The position numbers were made by a program, and so were the translations under genes. This document shows, one piece after another, positions 1-8,086 of a stretch of DNA of 64,000 nt; the first letter of the stretch is position 1; every line of letters begins with the position of its first letter. The DNA comes from Roseateles terrae. GTDB lineage: Bacteria > Pseudomonadota > Gammaproteobacteria > Burkholderiales > Burkholderiaceae_C. The stretch lies in assembly GCF_014192155.1 (NCBI RefSeq), contig NZ_JACHXO010000004.1, positions 62,001-126,000 of the forward strand, written 5' to 3'. Below the pieces are notes generated by a model. That model did not search any database, had not been told where the DNA came from, and saw only the letters and a program-made list of their open reading frames with translations.

Positions 1-1
1 C

Positions 2-244
2 GAGATCATCGAGCTGATTGCCGATGCCATTCCGAACATGAATCCCGCACATCTAGCCTCATTCTCCGCAGCGAATCCTGAGTTCATGGCTTTGACCCGA
101 AGGCGGGTCACAAGCTATTGGGATTGCTATCACCGGGACCGTTACGGGCGGCTGGAGCTTTATCCGGGAAGCGTCGCGCTCAATGCCATTGAGCATCTGG
201 TGTTGACCCAGACCGAGCCATCAATCGTTTCCGATGCGCCGTGA
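2..244 (+). CDS. C-terminal fragment of a hypothetical protein
   Basis: An open frame enters from the left edge and runs 80 codons to TGA at 242-244; the true start lies outside the window. The visible part is mixed in composition, includes several aromatic residues around WDCYHRDRYGR, and matches no domain I recognise. Its last 65 bases overlap tail-to-tail with the 3' end of the Cdd1-like gene on the other strand. Codon use looks natural, so it may be the end of a real gene, but this could also be chance read-through. Confidence 0.4.
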   Translation, partial: EIIELIADAIPNMNPAHLASFSAANPEFMALTRRRVTSYWDCYHRDRYGRLELYPGSVALNAIEHLVLTQTEPSIVSDAP

Positions 245-497
245 ATTCCCACCAGGCCCGCGCCGGTCCGCCATTCATGAATTCAACCGCTGACAGAAAG
301 ACGTCCAGCGTGCAGGGATCGTGCCGCACACCCGTCACTTCACACAGCTGCTGAAACAGCGCTACCGGGTCCGCCCCGGCCAGTTGCGCGGGCGACTGGA
401 TGCCCAGGCGCTGGAAGTCTTTCGCCGTCGCGGGCCCCACATTGGGCAGGTCCGTGAGTGCGTTCACGCGCGCTCGATCGACTTTGTCAGGATTCAT
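180..497 (-). CDS. Cdd1-like helix-hairpin-helix protein (pathogenicity locus family)
   Basis: A 105-residue protein. The N-terminal half carries a helix-hairpin-helix (LTDLPNVGPATAKDFQRLGI) followed by SPAQLAGADPVALFQQLC and a DPCTLDVFLSAVEF segment, which is the layout of the Cdd1/pathogenicity-locus family (PF11731). These proteins are assumed to bind DNA, but their role is poorly known. The frame is open further upstream to 572, but I place the start at 497 because AAGGAG sits six bases before that ATG and the family normally begins just before the HhH motif. The C-terminal tail of about 20 residues after WWEF is not part of the conserved family. Confidence 0.8.
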   Translation of the reverse strand: MNPDKVDRARVNALTDLPNVGPATAKDFQRLGIQSPAQLAGADPVALFQQLCEVTGVRHDPCTLDVFLSAVEFMNGGPARAWWEFTAHRKRLMARSGSTPDAQWH

Positions 498-594
498 GGG
501 GTTCTCCTTGTACCGCTCCCAAAAGTCACGCGACGGATTCGCGTCCCTTGCCGCCGCCTCTGCCTGCCGCAAACGCTGATGGTAGGCGCAACCG

Positions 595-635
595 CCTCGC
601 CTCGCCTCGACCCGACCCGACCCGACCCGACCCGA
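595..635. repeat. Pentanucleotide tandem repeat
   Basis: Three copies of CCTCG (595-609), one A, then five copies of CCCGA (611-635). It lies in the 327-base gap between the Cdd1-like gene and the S41 protease gene. Apart from this array I see no gene or clear promoter in 498-824. Length polymorphism by slippage would be expected. Confidence 0.85.
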
Positions 636-824
636 TGCGTCGCACCTTTTCCGAGTCCGGCATATGTCTGCGAGGTTTCCCCTATGTCAACGCGGCAATC
701 CCCTTCACCGCCCGGCCGCCCAGGCCTTCCGTCCTTCGCCCCGATGCCCAATCTGAGGGGTGTCTAAGGACACTCGCGACCAACGCTTCTAGACTCAGCG
801 TTTTTCACCCGTCCGGTTCATCTC

Positions 825-3800
825 ATGAGATTCAAACTCGCAGGCGCCTCGCTGGCGCTGATGATGGCTTTCCCCGCGGTTCAGGCGCAAAGCCCGCAAA
901 CGCCCCTGGGACCGGTGACCCAGCCGCTGTGGCTGCGTCAGTCCAGCATTTCCCCGGACGGGCGACAGATCGCCTTCACCTTCCAGGGCAGCCTGTTCGT
1001 CATTCCCACTGCAGGCGGCACCGCCCGCCTGCTGGTCTCCAATGGCAAGCACAATGCCGCGCCCGTCTGGTCGCCCGACAGCAAGCTGCTGGCCTATGCC
1101 GCCAATGTCTACGGCAATGACGATGTGTTTGTCGTTTCCGCGGACGGCGGCCCCTCACGCCGCCTCACCTTCAATTCGGTGCCAGAAACACCGATCGCCT
1201 TCACGCCGGACGGCAAGTCCGTCGTCTTCTCGGCCCAGCGCCAGGACGGCCGCCTGAACCTGGGCTTCCCGTCTCCTGCGCTGAGCGAGACCTATCAGGT
1301 CAGCATCGAAGGTGGCCGCCGGCCGCAGCAGCTCTTCAGCGAACCCGCCCTTGCGGGCCGCTACAACAAGGCCGGCAGCCTGCTGGTCTATGAAGACTGG
1401 AAGGGCTACGAAAACGCCTTCCGCAAGCACCACATCTCCCCGGTCGCCCGCGACATCTGGGTCTGGGACACCAAGACCGGCCAGCACCGTAAGCTCACCA
1501 GCAGCGGCGGTGAAAACCGCAATCCGGTCTTTTCCCCCGACGAGACCAGCATCTACTACCTCAGCGAGCAAAGCGGCTCGATGAACGTGTGGAAGATGCC
1601 GCTGGACAATCCGTCGGCCACCCGCCAGATCACCCGTTTCACCAAGAACCCGGTGCGCTTCCTGTCCGTCGCGGCGGACGGCACGCTGTCTTACGGCTAT
1701 GACGGCGAGCTCTACACCCAGGCAGGTGATGAGGCCCAGCCACGCAAAGTCGGCGTGAGCATCGCGGCGGACGCCCTTGTGCCCACGGTTGAGAACGTCA
1801 AGCTGACCGAGGGCGCCACGGACCTCGCCGTGAGCCCGGATGGCAGCGAAGTCGCTGTGGTGGTGCGCGGACAGGTGTTTGTCACCTCCGCCGAATTCGG
1901 CAACACCCGCCGCATCACCGAGGGTCCTGGCCAGAAGCGGTCGGTCAGCTTCAGCCCCGACGGCCGCAAACTGCTCTACGCCTGCGAGCAGGATGGTCAA
2001 TGGAGCCTGTGCGAAGCCAGCATCGTCGGCGACAAGAAGGCGGTGCCCAGCTTCTTCAATGCACCGCGCCTGACGACGAAGGTGCTGCTCAAGAACGATC
2101 ACCAGAACTTCCAGCCGCGCTATTCGCCGGACGGCAAGCAGGTGGCCTATCTGCAGGACCGCGCAGCGCTGCATGTGCTGGACACTGCCACCGGCAAGAC
2201 CCGCGTGGTGATGGCGGCCGAAAACAGCTACTCCTATGAAGACGGGGACCAGTGGTTCGACTGGGCCCCGGATGGCAAGAGCCTGGTGGTCCAGTTCGTC
2301 GACCGCAATCGCTGGAGTCAGGAAGTGGGCGTGGTGCCGGCCGACGGCTCCGGCAAGCTGGTGAACCTGACGCACAGCGGCTATGAAGACATGCATCCGC
2401 TGTTTGCCCGCCAGGGTCAGATGCTGGTGTGGCTGACCGACCGCCAAGGTCTGCACGGCAGCGGCGGCGGCGCCCGGGTGGATGCGGACATCTTCGGCAT
2501 GTTCCTGACCCGCGCTGCATTCGATCGCTACAACCTGGACAAGGCCGAATTCGCCCAGCTGAAGAAGCAGGAGGAAGAGGACAAGAAGGACGGGGACAAG
2601 GACGAAGACGGCAAGGGCGATAAAGCCGATAAGGACGGCAAGTCGACCGACAAGAAGGACGGCGACCAGGCCAACGACAAGAAGGCCGACAAAAAGGACG
2701 ACAAGAAGGCGGAGGACAAGAAGCCTCCCGCCAAGCCTGTGGTCATCGAGATGGAGGGCCTGGAAGACCGCGTGGCGCGTCTGACCACCGCGTCCGGCGA
2801 CATCCGGGACTTCGCGGTCACGCCCGATGGCGAACAGCTGTTCTACGTGCTCAAGGCCGACGAGGGCTATGAGCTGTGGCACACCCGCCTGCGCGACAAG
2901 GAAACCCAGCGCGTGGGGGAACTGCCGGGCGGCAAGATCGAATCCGTGGCCCTGTGGCTGGATGCCAAGGGCACCAAGGGCTTCGTGATGGCCGGTGGCC
3001 GCGTGCACAAGTTCAAGGTGCCGGAAGGCTCGGGCAAGGGCGAGATCCAGACGTCGCCGGTGAAGTTCACCGCCGAGCTGCGCATTGACCGCGGCGCCGA
3101 GCGCGCGCAGATGTTCGACCATGCCTGGCGTCAGACGAAGGAGAAGCTCTACGTCACCGACATGGGCGGCGTGGACTGGGCCTACTACCGCAAGGTGTAT
3201 GAGCGGCAGCTGCCCTTTGTTGCGGATGGCACCGACTTCGCCGAGCTGCTCAGCGAAATGCTGGGCGAGCTGAACGTCTCCCACACCGGCAGCGGCTATC
3301 GCCCCGCGCCCAGCGGCGATGCCACCGCCTCCCTGGGTCTGTTCTACGACCAGTCCTGGCAAGGCGCCGGCATCAAAGTCGTGGAAGTGATGGAAGGCGG
3401 TCCTCTGGACACAGCCACCAACAAGCTGAAGGCCGGCATGGTGATCGAAGCCATCGACGGCGAAACCATCGGCGCTGGTGCGGAATTCGATTCGCTGCTG
3501 AACCTGAAGGCTGGCAAGCAGGTGGTGCTGTCGGTGCTGGATCCGGTCACGAACCGGCGCTTCGAGCAAACGCTCAAGGCCGTCAGCATCGGCGCGGAGC
3601 GTGAGCTGCTCTACAAGCGCTGGGTGCGCCGCGAGCGCGCGCTGGTGGACAAGCTCTCCGGCGGCCGCCTGGGCTATGTGCATGTGCGCGGCATGAATGA
3701 CGCCAGCTTCCGCCAGACCTATGCCGACGCACTCGGCCGAGCCAGCGGGAAGGAGGCGTTGATCGTCGACACCCGCTTCAACGGCGGTGGCAACCTGCAT

Positions 3801-4211
3801 GACGAACTGGCGACCTTGCTGTCGGGCAAGAAGTACCTGGAGTTCCTGCCGCGCGGCCAGAGCCTGGGTTGGGAGCCGACCGCCAAATGGGTGAAGCCCT
3901 CCGCAGTGCTGGTGAGCGAAAGCAACTACTCCGACGCCCACCTCTTCCCGTGGACCTACAAGCACCTGGGCATCGGCAAGCTGATCGGCATGCCGGTGGC
4001 GGGCACCGGCACGGCGGTGTGGTGGGAGGTGATGCAGGACGGCGCCACCTACTTCGGCATTCCGCAAGTGGGCTTCCGGGCGCAGAACGGCGACTTCATG
4101 GAACGCGCCCTGGTGACGCCGGACATCGTGGTGCCGAACGACAAGGCCCGTCTGGACAAGGGCGACGATCAGCAGCTGGAAGCTGCGGTGAAGTCGCTGC
4201 TGGGCCAGTGA
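825..4211 (+). CDS. Tricorn-type S41 peptidase, exported
   Basis: An 1128-residue protein. A signal peptide (MRFKLAGASLALMMAFPAVQA) should send it to the periplasm. Then come two sets of WD40-like/TolB-like beta-propeller repeats (many SPDG(R/K) motifs), a tricorn-type PDZ domain (about residues 845-930) and a C-terminal S41 catalytic core. By analogy with archaeal tricorn protease the active site should involve S819-H820 (in NVSHTG) and nucleophile S1036 (in SNYSD). The expected role is degrading peptides into small fragments. A Lys/Asp-rich low-complexity stretch of about 50 residues (near 585-640) separates the propeller regions and looks like an expanded linker. No clear Shine-Dalgarno sequence precedes the ATG, but the signal peptide fixes the start. 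Confidence 0.9.
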   Translation: MRFKLAGASLALMMAFPAVQAQSPQTPLGPVTQPLWLRQSSISPDGRQIAFTFQGSLFVIPTAGGTARLLVSNGKHNAAPVWSPDSKLLAYAANVYGNDDVFVVSADGGPSRRLTFNSVPETPIAFTPDGKSVVFSAQRQDGRLNLGFPSPALSETYQVSIEGGRRPQQLFSEPALAGRYNKAGSLLVYEDWKGYENAFRKHHISPVARDIWVWDTKTGQHRKLTSSGGENRNPVFSPDETSIYYLSEQSGSMNVWKMPLDNPSATRQITRFTKNPVRFLSVAADGTLSYGYDGELYTQAGDEAQPRKVGVSIAADALVPTVENVKLTEGATDLAVSPDGSEVAVVVRGQVFVTSAEFGNTRRITEGPGQKRSVSFSPDGRKLLYACEQDGQWSLCEASIVGDKKAVPSFFNAPRLTTKVLLKNDHQNFQPRYSPDGKQVAYLQDRAALHVLDTATGKTRVVMAAENSYSYEDGDQWFDWAPDGKSLVVQFVDRNRWSQEVGVVPADGSGKLVNLTHSGYEDMHPLFARQGQMLVWLTDRQGLHGSGGGARVDADIFGMFLTRAAFDRYNLDKAEFAQLKKQEEEDKKDGDKDEDGKGDKADKDGKSTDKKDGDQANDKKADKKDDKKAEDKKPPAKPVVIEMEGLEDRVARLTTASGDIRDFAVTPDGEQLFYVLKADEGYELWHTRLRDKETQRVGELPGGKIESVALWLDAKGTKGFVMAGGRVHKFKVPEGSGKGEIQTSPVKFTAELRIDRGAERAQMFDHAWRQTKEKLYVTDMGGVDWAYYRKVYERQLPFVADGTDFAELLSEMLGELNVSHTGSGYRPAPSGDATASLGLFYDQSWQGAGIKVVEVMEGGPLDTATNKLKAGMVIEAIDGETIGAGAEFDSLLNLKAGKQVVLSVLDPVTNRRFEQTLKAVSIGAERELLYKRWVRRERALVDKLSGGRLGYVHVRGMNDASFRQTYADALGRASGKEALIVDTRFNGGGNLHDELATLLSGKKYLEFLPRGQSLGWEPTAKWVKPSAVLVSESNYSDAHLFPWTYKHLGIGKLIGMPVAGTGTAVWWEVMQDGATYFGIPQVGFRAQNGDFMERALVTPDIVVPNDKARLDKGDDQQLEAAVKSLLGQ

Positions 4212-4255
4212 TGGCAGCGTGATCGAAGGCCGCCTCACCCGGCGGCCGGAATGAA

Positions 4256-4296
4256 ACAAGGGGTCGGCCCATGGTGGGACCGACCCCTTGTCTTTT
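4256..4296 (+). terminator. Rho-independent terminator after the S41 gene
   Basis: A perfect 12-bp stem, ACAAGGGGTCGG (4256-4267) with CCGACCCCTTGT (4280-4291), has a 12-base loop and is followed by CTTTT. It sits 45 bases after the S41 stop codon. The bases before the stem include AAA, so it may also work for the small gene converging from the right. Confidence 0.85.
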
Positions 4297-4348
4297 GGGG
4301 CGGGGTCGGACCTCCGGTGGGAGATCTGACTCCGCAAGAACGGCCGTG

Positions 4349-4501
4349 TCAGCCGGCCTTGTTCTTCAGCTTGCCCTTGGGCATCACCGATGTCATCGGG
4401 GCCACCGGTCGATCCGACACGGAGGACGATTCCTTCACCGGCCCGGTGTCCTTCTTGGGCTTTTTGCTGGACTTGTCATTGCGTTGTACGCCTTTGGGCA
4501 T
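4349..4501 (-). CDS. Small lysine-rich protein, 50 residues, unknown function
   Basis: A short gene encoding a very basic 50-residue protein that begins MPKGVQRNDKSSKKPKKD and ends KGKLKNKAG. AAGGAG lies six bases before the ATG, which strongly supports it as a real gene. No hydrophobic segment is present, so it is likely cytoplasmic. The strong basic charge would suit nucleic-acid or ribosome association, but that is inference only. I recall similar short basic proteins starting MxKGxQRxNKxxKKPKK in proteobacteria, all without known function. It converges on the S41 gene, with the terminator between them. Confidence 0.75.
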   Translation of the reverse strand: MPKGVQRNDKSSKKPKKDTGPVKESSSVSDRPVAPMTSVMPKGKLKNKAG

Positions 4502-4633
4502 GGTGGCTCCTTCTCAATCAGCCGAATCTATGGGCCGAACTCTACTACCACTGGCGGCCGTCGCCAGCGGACAACGGTGCCGACGCACCGACCGGTAGAA
4601 TCCCGTCTGTTGGTGGCGATGCCACCGACGTTC

Positions 4634-4755
4634 GCTAGGGGTGCTGGCCAGGACGACCTGACCGGCTGAGAAAGTCCCTTTGAACCTGATTGGCAGCTTC
4701 GGCTGCCAGGCCGTGGAGCAGTCCGCGGTCCGAGTTAATCCTCGCGCAGGGAAGC
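4634..4755 (+). ncRNA. TPP (THI-box) riboswitch with an enlarged P4-P5 junction
   Basis: The conserved thiamin pyrophosphate aptamer blocks appear in order: GGGGTGC (4638-4644), GGCTGAGA (4664-4671), CCCTTTGAACCTGAT (4676-4690), TTAAT (4735-4739) and GCGCAGGGAAGC (4744-4755). GCT at 4634 pairs with AGC at 4753-4755 as part of P1. In the usual aptamer CTGG follows ACCTGAT directly. Here two additional hairpins are inserted: GGCAGC-TTCG-GCUGCC (4692-4707) and a 9-bp stem at 4709-4730. The L5 TAAT loop is then closed by CGAG/CTCG (4731-4743). It should sense thiamin status for the TonB receptor downstream. Confidence 0.85.
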
Positions 4756-4849
4756 AAGCCCACCGACCTTCGGGTCTTGTGCATCCTCGGGGGCTCTCAG
4801 CCCCTTGGCGTCTCCAGGGACGTCGCCGGATGCGCGCGGTCTGCCGACC

Positions 4850-4878
4850 TGCCATCGCATGTGTTCCCCACGATGGCA
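4850..4878 (+). promoter_or_regulatory. Hairpin enclosing the TonB receptor start codon (possible riboswitch expression platform)
   Basis: TGCCATCG (4850-4857) is perfectly complementary to CGATGGCA (4871-4878), with a 13-base loop. The likely start codon ATG at 4873 lies inside the 3' arm, and no Shine-Dalgarno sequence is visible. Two smaller hairpins lie between the aptamer and this stem: GACC-TTCG-GGTC (4765-4776) and GGGGCT-CTC-AGCCCC (4790-4804). The second is followed by only two Ts, so it is a weak terminator. Translation control is therefore my preferred reading. Confidence 0.5.
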
Positions 4879-7131
4879 TCTTCTATTTCCTCTTCAAGCT
4901 TCCTGTCCTGCGCTGATGCGCATCCGCTGTTGCGGTCGGCTCCGGTGCACCGCCTGACCCTCGTCGCTGCGGCGCTGCTCGGCGTCAGCGTGGGTGCGAT
5001 GGCTCAGGCCTCCGCGGACGCCGCGGCGCCGGCTGCGCAAGGCGCCAACGCCAGCACCGCCCTGCCCCAGGTGACGGTGCGCGGCAGCAACGGCCAGTCG
5101 TCGCTGACCGTGGGCGGCTTCGGTGACACGCCGGTCGCCAAGCTGCCGATGCAGGCCAGCGTGCTCACCAGCGACCAGATCGCGGACCGCGGTCTGCGCG
5201 CCTTGTCCGGCCTCACTGCGGTGGATGCCAGCGTCGGCGACAGCTACAACTCCAGCGGTTATGTGTCTTACCTGAAGATCCGGGGCTACGACCTGGACAA
5301 CCGCTTCAACTACCGCCGCGATGGCCTGCCCATCAACGCGGAAACGGCGATCAACCTGAGCAACAAGTCCAGCCTGGAAGTGCTCAAGGGCACCAGCGGC
5401 ATCCAGGCCGGCACCAGTGCGCCGGGCGGTATGGTGAATCTGGTGGTGAAGCGGCCGACGGTGGAGCTGACCACGGTCTCGCTGGGCGTGAGCGAGCGCG
5501 GCACGACGGAGGCGGCGCTGGACTGGAGCCGCCGCTTCTCCGATGCGGCGGGCGGCAACAACGTGTATGGCCTGCGCATCAACCTGGAGGCCGCGCATCG
5601 CAATCCCGAAGTGCGGGACGCCAAGGGCAGCGACTGGCTGATGGCCGTGGCCGGTGATTGGCGCGTGACGCCGGACACACTGGTCGAAGCCGAGGTGGAG
5701 CTGAACCGCCAGAGCCAGCCCTCGCAGCCCGGCTTCAGCCTGCTGGGTACCGCGTTGCCGGACGCTCACCGCATTGACCCGCGCACCAACCTGAACAATC
5801 AGTCGTGGAGCCAGCCGGTCGTCTTCGAAGGGCGCACCGCCTCGCTGCGGGTGCAGCATCAACTGACGCCGGACTGGAAGCTGCAGGCGCACGGTGCGAT
5901 CCAGCGGCTGGTAACGGACGACCGACTGGCGTATCCCTTCGGCTGCACGGCCGCGGACGGCACCTACTGGGCCAGCAGCTACTGCCCGGATGGCACCTTC
6001 GACCAATTCGATTTCCGCAGCGACAACGAGCGCCGCAACAGCTCCGCCCTGGATCTGTCCGCCCAGGGGCGATTGAACCTCGCGGGCATGCGCCATGAGC
6101 TGTCCTCCGGCGTGCTGTTCAGTCGTTTCTACAGCCGGCTGCAGGGCCAGGCCTACAACTTCGCGGGTACGGGGGACATCACCGGATCGCTGCCGACCAC
6201 GGCGGATCCGTCCCTGACCGGTGCCAACACCAATCGAGACGAACACAGCACGGAGCTGTACCTGCGTGACGCCGTGCAATTGACCTCGCAATGGGCGGGC
6301 TGGCTCGGCGTGCGTCACACCCGTCTGAGCCGGGGCAGCCATCAGGTCAACGTGCCGGCAGCTGAGGAAGCGCGGACGCAATACCGTCAGTCCGTCACCA
6401 CACCCTGGCTGGGCGTGAGCTACGCCATCGACCCGGAGCTGATGGCCTATGCGAGCTGGGGCGAAGGCATTGAATCGGATGTGACCCCCAACAAGACCGA
6501 TTACGCCAATCAGGGGCAGGCGTTGCCTGCACTCCGCAGCCGCCAATGGGAACTGGGCCTGAAGGCCGGCAACCGGACGGTGGATTGGTCGGTCAACTAC
6601 TTCGAGATCCGCAAGCCGACCAGCCGCGATGTGCAGGACGATGCGGCAGGCGGACTGGTGCGTCGTCCCGACGGTACCCAGGACCATCGCGGCGTGGAAG
6701 CGCAGGCGGACTTCAAGTGGTCGGGCGGCGGCCTGCAGGCCAGCGTGATGCGTCTGCATGCGCGTCGGCATGGCAGCAGCGACGACAGCCTGAACGGCCT
6801 CAAGCCGGTGAATGTGCCGGAGTCGTCGGCCAAGCTGCTGGGTCGGCAGACGGTGTGGCTGCCGGGGCTGGAACTGCAGGCAGGGCTGGTGTTTGAAGGT
6901 CGGCGCACGGTGCTGCCGGACAACAGTCTGAGCATCCCCAGCTGGACGCGCCTGGATCTGGGGGCGCGCTACGAGCTGGCGGTGGGCCGGCAGACGCTGG
7001 TGTGGCGCGTGGGTGTGGACAACGTCACGGACCGCCGCGCGTGGCGTGAATCGCCCTACCAATACGAGCATGTGTATCTCTATCCGCTCGCACCACGCAC
7101 GTGGCGTGCATCGGTTGAGTGGATCTTGTGA
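4873..7131 (+). CDS. TonB-dependent outer-membrane receptor under a TPP riboswitch, putative thiamin(-related) transporter
   Basis: A 752-residue outer-membrane receptor. A signal peptide ends near AMAQA (about residue 45). A plug domain follows (LPQVTVRG... through LEVLKGTSGIQAGTSAPGGMVN), then a 22-strand-type barrel with NVTDRRAW near the C-terminus. By sequence type it resembles siderophore receptors of the FhuE/FoxA kind. The TPP riboswitch in its leader argues instead for uptake of thiamin or a thiamin derivative. The frame stays open up to 4690, but that start would lie inside the riboswitch, so I prefer the ATG at 4873, which gives a good signal peptide. The last residue is Leu rather than the common terminal Phe. 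Confidence 0.85.
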   Translation: MASSISSSSFLSCADAHPLLRSAPVHRLTLVAAALLGVSVGAMAQASADAAAPAAQGANASTALPQVTVRGSNGQSSLTVGGFGDTPVAKLPMQASVLTSDQIADRGLRALSGLTAVDASVGDSYNSSGYVSYLKIRGYDLDNRFNYRRDGLPINAETAINLSNKSSLEVLKGTSGIQAGTSAPGGMVNLVVKRPTVELTTVSLGVSERGTTEAALDWSRRFSDAAGGNNVYGLRINLEAAHRNPEVRDAKGSDWLMAVAGDWRVTPDTLVEAEVELNRQSQPSQPGFSLLGTALPDAHRIDPRTNLNNQSWSQPVVFEGRTASLRVQHQLTPDWKLQAHGAIQRLVTDDRLAYPFGCTAADGTYWASSYCPDGTFDQFDFRSDNERRNSSALDLSAQGRLNLAGMRHELSSGVLFSRFYSRLQGQAYNFAGTGDITGSLPTTADPSLTGANTNRDEHSTELYLRDAVQLTSQWAGWLGVRHTRLSRGSHQVNVPAAEEARTQYRQSVTTPWLGVSYAIDPELMAYASWGEGIESDVTPNKTDYANQGQALPALRSRQWELGLKAGNRTVDWSVNYFEIRKPTSRDVQDDAAGGLVRRPDGTQDHRGVEAQADFKWSGGGLQASVMRLHARRHGSSDDSLNGLKPVNVPESSAKLLGRQTVWLPGLELQAGLVFEGRRTVLPDNSLSIPSWTRLDLGARYELAVGRQTLVWRVGVDNVTDRRAWRESPYQYEHVYLYPLAPRTWRASVEWIL

Positions 7132-7155
7132 TGCGCTGAATTTTCTGTGTATACT
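7126..7155 (+). promoter_or_regulatory. Sigma-70 promoter for the tRNA-Asn genes
   Basis: TTGTGA (7126-7131) and TATACT (7150-7155) are separated by 18 bases. The predicted start near 7162 is about 6 bases before the first tRNA. The -35 box overlaps the last codons of the TonB receptor gene. Confidence 0.65.
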
Positions 7156-7167
7156 CTTGGTCTCCCT

Positions 7168-7243
7168 TCCCCGATAGCTCAGTCGGTAGAGCGCCGGACT
7201 GTTAATCCGTAGGTCCCTGGTTCGAGCCCAGGTCGGGGAGCCA
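7168..7243 (+). tRNA. tRNA-Asn (GUU), copy 1
   Basis: A 76-base tRNA with encoded CCA (7241-7243). The acceptor stem TCCCCGA pairs with TCGGGGA. The D-arm AGCTCAGTCGGTAGAGC, the anticodon arm with GTT at 7201-7203 and the T-arm GGTTCGAGCC are all intact. Discriminator base is G. Confidence 0.97.
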
Positions 7244-7320
7244 GAGGGAGCCCAATCAAGTCGTTGCCCGACCGAAGGCAGCGACACCAGAATCAGGTCG
7301 ATAGGACTTGAAAAGACTTT

Positions 7321-7396
7321 TCCTCGATAGCTCAGTCGGTAGAGCGCCGGACTGTTAATCCGTAGGTCCCTGGTTCGAGCCCAGGTCGAGGAGCCA
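7321..7396 (+). tRNA. tRNA-Asn (GUU), copy 2
   Basis: A second 76-base tRNA-Asn, anticodon GTT at 7354-7356 and CCA at 7394-7396. It is identical to copy 1 except for one acceptor base pair: TCCTCGA/TCGAGGA here versus TCCCCGA/TCGGGGA. No obvious promoter lies in the 77-base spacer, so both tRNAs are probably cut from one precursor. Confidence 0.97.
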
Positions 7397-7403
7397 AATC
7401 TGA

Positions 7404-7441
7404 AGCCCCGTCATCGAAAGATGTCGGGGCTTTTTCTTTTT
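7404..7441 (+). terminator. Rho-independent terminator of the tRNA-Asn unit
   Basis: AGCCCCG(T)CAT (7404-7414) pairs with ATG(T)CGGGGCT (7421-7431) and is followed by TTTTCTTTTT. It begins 8 bases after the second tRNA. Nothing else recognisable lies between it and the gene at 7655. Confidence 0.92.
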
Positions 7442-7654
7442 GGCTTCGCTCGACGGTCGGCCGAATGACGCACAGGCTTGCGTGCTTGTCGAGTACCGCT
7501 TCAACCACTTTCTGCGCCGTCCAAGCTCAACTTGAAAGAAAGACACTTGCTCACTGAAGTGCCTGATCAGCCAAGGCAAAATGAAGCAAAAGAAGCGGCC
7601 CCCCACCGGCTCAGACTCGAAGGGGCCGAGGCGGGACCGCCGCGGAGCGATTGC

Positions 7655-8086
7655 ATGCGCACAGTGATGTTGGTGGCACTCCTGGTCATTGGAGGCTCAG
7701 CCTTGGCACAGGAAGAATCGAGTGAGATTCCGACCGAGCGCGAGCTTCGGGAGGCGTGTTCCTTCGATGCGGCAGGCGTGCGCGAGTGCCTGGACAAGCA
7801 TGCCAAAGAGAGTGAAGCGGCCCTAAAAGCTGCGGAGAGCGCCTTCGCCGCCGCAGTGAAGCGCTGGGATACTGATGCGAAGTATGCGAAGCAGACGCGT
7901 CAAAAGCTTTCCGCGGCTGCGGCGGCATTCGTCAAGTACCGTGCGGCGCAATGCGCCTGGGCCGCGTCATTGGGCGGCGGCGCCATCGGCAATGCGCTCG
8001 AGATGAGCCGGCTGGCTTGCATTGCTGAACTCAATCTCCGCCGCGCGGATTCTTTGCAGACAGCCGCGCGGGAACTGCGACCATGA
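7655..8086 (+). CDS. LprI/DUF1311-family exported protein
   Basis: A 143-residue protein with a signal peptide (MRTVMLVALLVIGGSALAQ). The mature part has a Cys pair and a helical FVKYRAAQCAWAAS...SRLACIAELNLRRADSL segment typical of the LprI/DUF1311 family (PF07007). Some members of that family inhibit lysozyme in the periplasm; that function is known for relatives, not shown here. The start at 7655 is preceded by CGGAGCGATTGC and fits the signal peptide; the open frame reaches back to 7478. Its stop overlaps the next start by ATGA, so the two genes are probably translationally coupled. Confidence 0.75.
   Translation: MRTVMLVALLVIGGSALAQEESSEIPTERELREACSFDAAGVRECLDKHAKESEAALKAAESAFAAAVKRWDTDAKYAKQTRQKLSAAAAAFVKYRAAQCAWAASLGGGAIGNALEMSRLACIAELNLRRADSLQTAARELRP

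Noticed and set aside
1155-4337. 1060-codon open frame antisense to the S41 gene
   Set aside because: It mirrors the sense gene in a GC-rich genome, has a His/Gln/Val-rich translation without domains, and the sense frame has clear S41 motifs.
4873-7131. Siderophore receptor as the primary call
   Set aside because: Sequence type fits, but the TPP riboswitch in the leader favours a thiamin-related substrate; no Fur-box or siderophore genes were seen.
4894-7287. 797-codon open frame antisense to the TonB receptor and crossing a tRNA
   Set aside because: It runs through tRNA-Asn and the receptor gene; no recognisable domain.
7168-7396. tRNA-Asn pair as an integration site of a mobile island
   Set aside because: No integrase, no partial tRNA repeat further on, and both tRNAs are complete and followed by a normal terminator.
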